Assembly (NCBI GenBank): GCA_030765245.1
Contig: JAVCCX010000098.1
Span: forward strand, 1-13,417
Length of the DNA: 13,417 nt
Reading direction: 5' to 3'
From: Candidatus Zophobacter franzmannii
Lineage (GTDB): Bacteria > Cloacimonadota > Cloacimonadia > Cloacimonadales > JAFGVF01
The translations under genes and the position numbers were made by a program. Positions 7,894 through 13,417 of the stretch are shown here, one piece after another. Positions within the stretch are counted from its first letter, which is position 1, and every line of letters begins with the position of its first letter. Under the pieces are notes generated by a model that did no database searches, had not been told where the DNA came from, and saw only the letters and a program-made list of their open reading frames with translations.

Positions 7894-9954
7894 TTAGTCC
7901 TCTTTGGTTTCCGACTCATCATCTCCCTGTTCAATTGACTTTTCATTGTTTTCATTATTCAATGTTTCCTGAATTTCTTCCATCTCATCATCGCTGAAAA
8001 GGTCAGGTTGTTCGGTTTCAATTATCTGCTCATCTTTATCTTCAAGTCTGTCATCGATTCTCATCTCTTTGGCTTTCTGGAATTTTTTCTCTACCGTACT
8101 TCTCATTTCCGGTCTACAGCTTTCAAAGACGATATCAAAGATTTCATCAGTATCTAAAGTCTCGTCAACTAACAAACGCTCCGCTAGAGCATCCATTACA
8201 CTGAAGTTTTCTTCAAGAATCTGTTTTGATTTAACATGAGCTTCTTCTATAATTCTTCTAATTTCCGTATCAATAACATGAGCAGTTTCCTGGCTGATGA
8301 AATCAGTATGCCCAATCTGTTTTCCTAAGAAAACTTCTTCTTGGTCTTTACCAATCTTGATTGGTCCAACCTTTTCACTCATGCCCCAACTGGTAACCAT
8401 CTTACGAGCAAGTTCAGATGCTCTTTCAATGTCATTTCCGGCACCGGTAGTGACTTCATCAAACTTTAGCTCCTCAGCAGCGCGTCCACCAAGAAGGTCA
8501 ACAATCATTTCAAAGAGATATGACTTAGAATAGTTTGATTTGTCATCACCCATATAATGGGTAGCACCACCTGTAAATCCACGAGGAATAATTGTCACTT
8601 TGTGTACAGGTTCAGTTTTATCCTGGAAGATAGCACAGAGGACATGTCCAACTTCATGGTAGGCAGTAATCTTGCGTTCATCTTCACTAATTACACGACT
8701 TTTCTTAGCCTTACCAAGAGTTACTTTATCCTTTGCCTCTTCAAAATCTTCATTTTCAATCATCTTCTTATTTTTTCTAGCAGCGATTAGGGCAGCTTCA
8801 TTAACTAAGTTCGCTAAATCAGCACCACTGAATCCCGGTGTTGCTCTCGCAATAACCTTTAGGTTAACACTATCTGTAAGTGGCACTTTTCGTGAGTGCA
8901 CCTTAAGTATAGCATATCTGCCATTTATATCCGGTAAATCTACCATTACTTGACGGTCAAAACGACCAGGGCGTAACAAAGCCGGATCAAGAATATCAGG
9001 GCGATTAGTTGCAGCAATAATTATCACAGAATCATTCTCTTCAAATCCGTCCATTTGAACAAGCAACTGATTCAAAGTCTGCTCTCTTTCATCATGACCA
9101 CCACCAAGACCTGAGCCTCTATGGCGACCTACTGCATCAATCTCATCAATAAAAGCAATACATGGTGCACTTTTCTTGGCTTGTTCGAAAAGGTCACGGA
9201 CACGAGCAGCACCTACACCTACAAACATTTCTACAAAGTCTGAACCACTAATAGTAAAGAAAGGGACACCAGCTTCACCGGCGACTGCTTTAGCTAATAG
9301 AGTTTTACCGGTACCCGGACGACCTGCGAGAAGTACACCACGAGGTATTCTACCGCCAAGTATCTGGAATTTCTTAGGGTCTTTAAGAAAATCTACGATC
9401 TCTTCAAGTTCTTCTTTTGCTTCATCTACACCTGCGACATCTGCAAAAGTAGTTTTAGTCTTGTCACCCTTGTATAGTCTTGCTTTACTCTTACCAAAAC
9501 TAAAGGCCTTACTGTTATTGTTGTTCATTCCTCGCATCATAAAGAGCCAGAAACCAATAAGTAATAGTATCGGGAGTATGTTCCACATTAGACTCTTCCA
9601 AATCGAAGGTTTTGTGGATTTTACGCTAACACCTGCGTCAACAAGTGTCGTAGTTAAACCTGTAGTTTCAGGTGGAAGATAAGTATGATATTTACCACCT
9701 TCAATATCTTTGATTATAAGATCTTGATTAAGGAAAATAACTTCACTAATCTGGCTTGCACCAACCATTGTAAGAAAGTCTGTATAATCTATTTCTGTAA
9801 TCTTACCTTTATTCATTCCAAACATCTGGTATAGAACTACAGTTATCAGAATTAGGACAATCCAGAAGGTCAATGACTTTGACTTGCCTTGATTGAATGG
9901 ATTCTGCGGTTTCTTTTTATTATTTTCAGGTTTCTGTTGTTTTTCGTCGCTCAT
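7894..9954 (-). CDS. ftsH: ATP-dependent zinc metalloprotease FtsH
   Basis: A 686-residue membrane-bound AAA+ protease that degrades damaged membrane proteins and short-lived regulators. A Lys/Asn/Gln-rich cytosolic N-tail precedes TM1 (about 28-46). A periplasmic domain (about 50-118) and TM2 (about 121-140) follow. The AAA domain has Walker A GRPGTGKT (211-218), pore loop MFVGVGA (243-249), Walker [10 protein letters not shown] (265-273) and the second region of homology ATNRPD...RPGRFDR (315-334). The protease domain has the zinc motif HEVGH (433-437) and the third ligand in [10 protein letters not shown] (D508). The last 50 residues are very acidic. Two departures from the usual motifs stand out: Arg for the first Pro of GPPGTGKT and Val for Ala in HEAGH. 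The ATG overlaps the hpt stop (ATGA), with AGGAAG upstream, and a terminator follows. Confidence 0.97.
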   Translation of the reverse strand: MSDEKQQKPENNKKKPQNPFNQGKSKSLTFWIVLILITVVLYQMFGMNKGKITEIDYTDFLTMVGASQISEVIFLNQDLIIKDIEGGKYHTYLPPETTGLTTTLVDAGVSVKSTKPSIWKSLMWNILPILLLIGFWLFMMRGMNNNNSKAFSFGKSKARLYKGDKTKTTFADVAGVDEAKEELEEIVDFLKDPKKFQILGGRIPRGVLLAGRPGTGKTLLAKAVAGEAGVPFFTISGSDFVEMFVGVGAARVRDLFEQAKKSAPCIAFIDEIDAVGRHRGSGLGGGHDEREQTLNQLLVQMDGFEENDSVIIIAATNRPDILDPALLRPGRFDRQVMVDLPDINGRYAILKVHSRKVPLTDSVNLKVIARATPGFSGADLANLVNEAALIAARKNKKMIENEDFEEAKDKVTLGKAKKSRVISEDERKITAYHEVGHVLCAIFQDKTEPVHKVTIIPRGFTGGATHYMGDDKSNYSKSYLFEMIVDLLGGRAAEELKFDEVTTGAGNDIERASELARKMVTSWGMSEKVGPIKIGKDQEEVFLGKQIGHTDFISQETAHVIDTEIRRIIEEAHVKSKQILEENFSVMDALAERLLVDETLDTDEIFDIVFESCRPEMRSTVEKKFQKAKEMRIDDRLEDKDEQIIETEQPDLFSDDEMEEIQETLNNENNEKSIEQGDDESETKED

Positions 9955-10487
9955 AGATAGACTTCCTCTTTTAATATACCAATGTATGGAAGATTACGAT
10001 ATTTCCCTGCAAAGTCAAGGCCATAACCTACAACAAATTCATTTCCGAGTTCAAAACCAACATATTCAATAGTCACATCAGTTTTATGCGCTTTTGGTTT
10101 ATCCAAGAGAACGCAAACACTAACAGAGTTCGGATTGTGGGTTGCTAAGTAAGTACGAATGTACTCTAAGGAAAGACCTGAATCAACGATGTCTTCAATA
10201 ATTATTACATCTTTCCCGGTTAGGTCGGTATCAACATCTTTCTTAATTTGTACTACACCTGATGATACAGTGCTATCTCCATAGCTTGAAATAGCCATGA
10301 AATCAATTGCACATGGCAAATCAATTTGTCTAATCAGATCGCTCATAAAGATAGAAGCACCTTTGAGAACACAAATGAATATTGGCTCTTTACCAGTAAA
10401 ATCACGAGTTATATTTTCACCTATTTCTGCAATTTTGGATGCAATCTCTTCTTCCGTAATCAGGACTTTTTCAATATCTTTTATCAT
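9951..10487 (-). CDS. hpt: Hypoxanthine phosphoribosyltransferase
   Basis: A 178-residue type I phosphoribosyltransferase that converts hypoxanthine (often guanine too) and PRPP into IMP/GMP for purine salvage. VIIIEDIVDSGLS (94-106) is the PRPP-binding loop. LKGASIF (41-47) is the pyrophosphate loop, LLDKPKAHK (127-135) holds the purine-contact Lys region, and GYGLDFAGKYRNLPYIG (154-170) is the conserved C-terminal segment. Length is normal. Its start overlaps the tilS stop and its stop overlaps the ftsH start, both by ATGA, so translation of the three genes is coupled. The tilS-hpt-ftsH order is a widely conserved bacterial arrangement, which supports all three calls. Together with guaB downstream it covers salvage and oxidation of IMP. 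Confidence 0.95.
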   Translation of the reverse strand: MIKDIEKVLITEEEIASKIAEIGENITRDFTGKEPIFICVLKGASIFMSDLIRQIDLPCAIDFMAISSYGDSTVSSGVVQIKKDVDTDLTGKDVIIIEDIVDSGLSLEYIRTYLATHNPNSVSVCVLLDKPKAHKTDVTIEYVGFELGNEFVVGYGLDFAGKYRNLPYIGILKEEVYL

Positions 10488-11917
10488 ATATCTTCTTTTC
10501 CATAGCGTGATGCCGAACGCTGTTTAATCCGACTTTTCCGCTCAATCTTTAGCATTATAATGTTTTTTGAGTCGCTTCTTACTTTGAATTTATCATCAAT
10601 TCTTTGTCCGCAAACCCAAATTATTTTATCCCCATTTGTAACAATAGGTATTCTATCTCTGTCAAATTTTGGCACCTTTTCGTCAATGAAAAAATCTTTA
10701 AGTTTCTTTTCGCCTTTCATCCCGTATGGTTGGAATTGGTCTCCATCTTCGCGATATCTAACCGTCAGTGGAAAAGCAAATGAATCAAAGTCCAAATAAG
10801 CAGCGTTTTTATCCAGAAATGGATGGCCCTTGGGGAGCATCTTCAGCTTCTTCATACTGAATATGTAATCACCAAAGCTAAAACGGCTTCGGATACTCTC
10901 AATCACCCTACTTGTTTCTTCAGGTAGGAAGATTGGATCATCGTCAGTAAATATTAGTCTTGAATATTCTTTAACAACATAAACACCATTTGGCAGTGTT
11001 ATGTATTTACTCGCTTCTGAAAGCATTATGTCTTCAATTTCGAGGTAGTTTTTATAGTAGAAATCTTTCTCAGTTTCACTGTAGGTCGAATAAGCCAACC
11101 TGAAAACATAATATCTAAGGCTTTTATTCTCTTTTAAGAGGTCGTTTATACAAAATTCAGTTCTGTAATCCCTACCAATCTGTTTCAGCTGTCTAAACTT
11201 ATGTCTTGCTGTTTCCTGGAGAAGTTCATCTGTTGATGCAAAGATCTCTCCCATAATATTCATCTGTTCGATAATATTTGGATTGATATTCTCTTTTATC
11301 CATGGTAGTAGTTCATTACGGACTTTATTTCTTGTAAAATCGTTCTCTGCATTAGATTTATCTTCACGCCATTCAATATCTTGATCAACCAAGAATTGCT
11401 TAATTTCATCTTTTGTGAATGGTAGTAGGGGGTGAATCACTGATTCACTACGAGGTCTAATTCCCTTTAGTCCTGTGAAACCTGCTCCTCTGAATGTCTT
11501 CATCAGTACAGTTTCTGCCTGGTCTTCTTTATGATGACCTAAAGCTATGTTCTCAATCTTATATTTAGGTTTTAGATGTCTGAAGTATCCAAGTCTTACT
11601 TTGCGAGCTATGTTTTCAAGACCTGGTTGTGGCTCTAATTTATTGTCTTTGATGACTAAGGCTATGTTTCGGTCAAAACAAAGCCTTTTTACAAATTGCT
11701 CATCTTCAATGGAGTCTTCTCCCCTCAAATGATAGTTAACATGAGCTACTAAAAGGAATAATTGGTATTTAGCACTCATATGATAGAGAGCCAATAGAAG
11801 GGCAGTTGAATCTGCTCCACCTGATACACCAACTAAAATCTTATCATTCTCTTTAAATAGCTTCTCTTTAAGGGCAAACTGCTCGAATCTTTCAAGAAAA
11901 TTCTCAGTATAATTCAT
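10484..11917 (-). CDS. tilS: tRNA(Ile)-lysidine synthetase
   Basis: A 477-residue enzyme that attaches lysine to C34 of the CAU-anticodon isoleucine tRNA, using ATP, so that it reads AUA. The PP-loop motif is SGGADST (32-38). HVNYHLRGEDS (59-69), GHHKEDQAET (127-136), RGAGFTGLKGI (143-153) and DKSNAENDFTRNKVR (186-200) are the other conserved segments of the catalytic domain. The C-terminal TilS domains are present: VRYREDGDQFQPYGM and KKLKDFFIDEKVP, ending near VCGQRIDDKFKV. It is the first gene of its operon, with GGAAGG (11925-11930) seven bases before the ATG and a good promoter just upstream. The protein is full length, and its C-terminus overlaps hpt. Its tRNA substrate is not encoded in this window. 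Confidence 0.96.
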   Translation of the reverse strand: MNYTENFLERFEQFALKEKLFKENDKILVGVSGGADSTALLLALYHMSAKYQLFLLVAHVNYHLRGEDSIEDEQFVKRLCFDRNIALVIKDNKLEPQPGLENIARKVRLGYFRHLKPKYKIENIALGHHKEDQAETVLMKTFRGAGFTGLKGIRPRSESVIHPLLPFTKDEIKQFLVDQDIEWREDKSNAENDFTRNKVRNELLPWIKENINPNIIEQMNIMGEIFASTDELLQETARHKFRQLKQIGRDYRTEFCINDLLKENKSLRYYVFRLAYSTYSETEKDFYYKNYLEIEDIMLSEASKYITLPNGVYVVKEYSRLIFTDDDPIFLPEETSRVIESIRSRFSFGDYIFSMKKLKMLPKGHPFLDKNAAYLDFDSFAFPLTVRYREDGDQFQPYGMKGEKKLKDFFIDEKVPKFDRDRIPIVTNGDKIIWVCGQRIDDKFKVRSDSKNIIMLKIERKSRIKQRSASRYGKEDI

Positions 11918-11948
11918 AGGTTTTCCTTCCTATTATCTTTGTCATGTT

Positions 11949-11977
11949 AATATATATCATAGTTGATTTTCTGTCAA
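11949..11977 (-). promoter_or_regulatory. Sigma-70-type promoter for tilS-hpt-ftsH
   Basis: On the minus strand a consensus TTGACA (-35, 11972-11977) is followed after exactly 17 bases by TATATT (-10, 11949-11954; five of six consensus bases). The tilS ATG lies about 30 bases downstream of the -10, giving a short leader that contains the ribosome-binding site. This is the strongest promoter visible in the window. Confidence 0.8.
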
Positions 11978-12211
11978 AAGGTTATTTATTTCTCTTTCAA
12001 CTCGTTTGAACCATATTCATGAATAGTGGTGATTCTCAGTGAATGATACAATCTAATTATTGTCAGCATGTTAGAGGATAATGGCTAAGTCATTATTTCT
12101 GATGGATTTCAGAGAAACTTTAATAATTGGATTATAATTTGCATATCAATCATTAGTTACTTAATTTTCTGGTTAAGAATTTGAAAATGTTCTTTACTTT
12201 AAACTTCCCAA
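11978..12211. other. Intergenic region between tilS promoter and gene relic
   Basis: No convincing gene. It holds a 12-bp palindrome TATTCATGAATA (12014-12025) and a weak stem ATAATG/CATTAT (12078-12096). An 18-codon ORF at 12082 has no support beyond a Shine-Dalgarno-like AGAGGA. The region may include decayed 5' sequence of the relic that follows. Confidence 0.4.
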
Positions 12212-12702
12212 ATGGACAATTTCGGTGGATATTCAGGGAATTATTCAAATACTGAGTGGACTGATGCTTTAGATTTGTTCTTTTCAATGCGATTTGATCA
12301 GGCGGATCATGAATTCATGGGCGGGCTTCCTTATGAAGTTGTTGAGATTATTGATAATGCCACTAATCGTAACTATTATGTTCTAAGAGAGATACCTGAT
12401 TTTCATTTTATGATAATAACGATACTCCCTGTTATACTCAAGATGATGAACATGGAGCATTCGCATATGGTTGGGGAATGGCTGTGTTTAATCCCAATTC
12501 AGAACATGGAATTATTGTTTCATCCGGGCAACCTGCTAATGATTTTATCTCTGTCCCAGTTGCCTTTGAGGTATTTGAAAAGACCAATGCAAGGTATTTT
12601 TTGCTGAATGGTCTCGGAAGGGAAGTATCGGTTTCAGGTAGTGAAGGTTCCACAAATGCTAATTCCATAAGTGACCCTTCAAGATGCAGTGATCATTCCT
12701 AA
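12212..12702 (+). pseudogene. Frameshifted and probably truncated gene relic, family not identified
   Basis: Two frames join into one sensible protein fragment. The first (from the ATG at 12212) reads MDNFGGYSGNYSNTEWTD... to ...REIPDFHF. The second is open from 12400 and reads YDNNDTPCYTQDDEHGAFAY, then ...GWGMAVFNPNSEHGIIVSSG... and ends ...SISDPSRCSDHS at 12702. The break lies in two TTTT runs (12400-12409); adding one T restores the frame. The N-terminus looks internal, because an in-frame stop lies four codons before the ATG and no ribosome-binding site is seen. The end also looks abrupt. The segment 'DFISVPVAFEVFE...ARYFLLNGLGREV' resembles a pattern I associate with secreted proteins of uncultured bacteria, but I cannot name the family. 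A sequencing error rather than decay remains possible. Confidence 0.6.
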
Positions 12703-13077
12703 GTTGGTCTTGAATTATTCTCTCGATTTTCCCCTTGGTTGGAATAGGGCATGAAACGAAAGCAACTACTTCATCTGCGAAGATATCGCAAGTCGAAGGC
12801 GAGCAACTATGAAGTAATTTTATGCACAGGAAAGATGGAGAGTACTTTAACCACGGAACACACTGAAAGCACGGAAAATGAAGGAAGAACTATATTATGT
12901 ACAAGTAAGATAGAAATGCAACCATCGGTCTTCGCCCAGACTTCAACCTTGGAACCAAAACCTACATCTACAATACAACTACTCCACATTCGAGTACCTC
13001 TCCACGAAACCTAGACATTTACTTTATTCTTGACTATCAATTGAGTGAAATAAATGTATGTTGCAGGTGGTAAGAAT
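12703..13077. other. Repeat-bearing intergenic region
   Basis: No believable gene. It contains an 8-bp inverted repeat TACTTCAT/ATGAAGTA (12767-12774 and 12809-12816), a small inner stem TGCGA/TCGCA (12776-12790), the octamer AGCAACTA twice (12761 and 12802), and a 9-bp tandem repeat at 12852-12878. A TTGACT at 13030-13035 could be a -35 box for the downstream lipoprotein gene, but no good -10 is at standard spacing. Confidence 0.5.
12852..12878 (+). repeat. Three 9-bp tandem units, CACGGAA type
   Basis: CACGGAACA, CACTGAAAG and CACGGAAAA follow one another without gaps. The surrounding TTTAACCACGGAA opening matches a style of dispersed intergenic repeat seen in many uncultured bacteria. It has no coding or structural role that I can infer. 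Confidence 0.6.
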
Positions 13078-13417
13078 ATGAAATTGCGATGGTTATTACT
13101 TTTAAGCCTGGTTGTACTTGCAGGATGTGCGGGGTTTAACAATCAGAGTAAGATAGAAGATAAAATTGAGACTGAGATTGAAGAACCCAAAATAGACTAC
13201 ACAACCCTGAGTGACCCTGAGCTCATTGCTGAGCTTGAGCTGAGAGAGATAGAGGTTGACTCACTCTTCTCAGTAATCGATACACTTTATACTACAATTG
13301 ATTCTCTCTATTATGAAGTAGAGATTTTAAATAACTCACTCGATGATGCCAAAAGGCAGATCCCTGCAAATATTGAATTTGTTATCCCTGATACAATAAC
13401 TTTTGCAGGTCGATTAG
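13078..13417 (+). CDS. Lipoprotein, 5' part only (runs off the window)
   Basis: The first 113 codons are open to the window end. MKLRWLLLLSLVVLAGC is a clear lipoprotein signal peptide with lipobox LAGC and acylated C17. Residue 18 is Ala rather than Asp, consistent with outer-membrane sorting if Lol rules apply. An acidic linker (about 24-60) follows, then heptad-like Leu/Ile/Val spacing at about 61-92 (VDSLFSVIDTLYTTIDSLYY and on) suggests a coiled coil. The visible part ends PANIEFVIPDTITFAGRL. AGGTGG at 13065-13070 is the likely ribosome-binding site. The 'FAGR' ending after a coiled coil recalls the region ahead of the SLT domain in some lytic transglycosylase lipoproteins; this is a weak guess from memory, since the catalytic part would lie outside the window. 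Confidence 0.8.
   Translation, partial: MKLRWLLLLSLVVLAGCAGFNNQSKIEDKIETEIEEPKIDYTTLSDPELIAELELREIEVDSLFSVIDTLYTTIDSLYYEVEILNNSLDDAKRQIPANIEFVIPDTITFAGRL

Noticed and set aside
9176..9682. 168-codon open frame on the plus strand inside ftsH
   Set aside because: It is a shadow of the FtsH AAA domain on the opposite strand, where the real protein has every expected motif.
12082..12138. 18-codon ORF before the gene relic
   Set aside because: It is short and AT-rich, and has only a weak ribosome-binding-like sequence and no coupling to another gene.
12751..13014. 87-codon open frame on the plus strand
   Set aside because: It runs through the CACGGAA tandem repeat and inverted repeats, has no ribosome-binding site, and its translation is low-complexity with no domain character.

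Overview
The window is a 13.4 kb, AT-leaning bacterial chromosome segment. Several features suggest an anaerobic bacterium with an outer membrane. There is a cluster of ferredoxin-type ATPases and NifX-like proteins of the kind found mostly in strict anaerobes. There is also a lipoprotein with a signal peptide and lipobox, and intergenic repeats of the 'GTCATCCTGAG' and 'CACGGAA' types common in uncultured anaerobes. The lipoprotein style reminds me of Cloacimonadota-like genomes, but I cannot confirm the phylum from the sequence alone.

Region A (1-415) has no gene. It holds a run of tight perfect hairpins and then two near-identical palindromes (consensus TGAACATATGTTCA) just upstream of the first gene.

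Region B (416-5437, plus strand) is a metallocluster-type locus. In order it encodes a DUF134 helix-turn-helix/zinc-ribbon regulator, a DUF5320 Gly/Arg-rich protein, a possible 27-codon ORF, an 85-residue unrecognised protein with one hydrophobic segment, a NifX-like protein, a repeat-bearing gap, two paralogous MinD/Mrp-type ATPases each with an inserted 2x[4Fe-4S] ferredoxin domain, a second NifX-like protein, and an Fsr-like MFS transporter. The ATPase/NifX set resembles the orange-protein (ORP) loci of Desulfovibrio. No nitrogenase genes are present, so this is not a nif cluster.

Region C (5434-11917, minus strand) is housekeeping. tilS, hpt and ftsH overlap by ATGA junctions behind a strong sigma-70-type promoter (11949-11977). 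A terminator follows ftsH. guaB and an overlapping xerD-like recombinase gene come next. A perfect 13-bp inverted repeat with a 6-nt spacer lies in the first codons of xerD. The xerD and MFS genes converge with overlapping stop codons.

Region D (11978-13077) is gene-poor. It contains a frameshifted relic (12212-12702) and repeat-rich intergenic DNA. Region E (13078 to the end) is the 5' part of a lipoprotein gene that runs off the window.

The best candidate for an under-described system is Region B: a probably autoregulated ORP-like metallocluster operon with two small unknown proteins inside it. The hairpin in xerD and the FtsH active-site variants are the most notable points in the housekeeping half.
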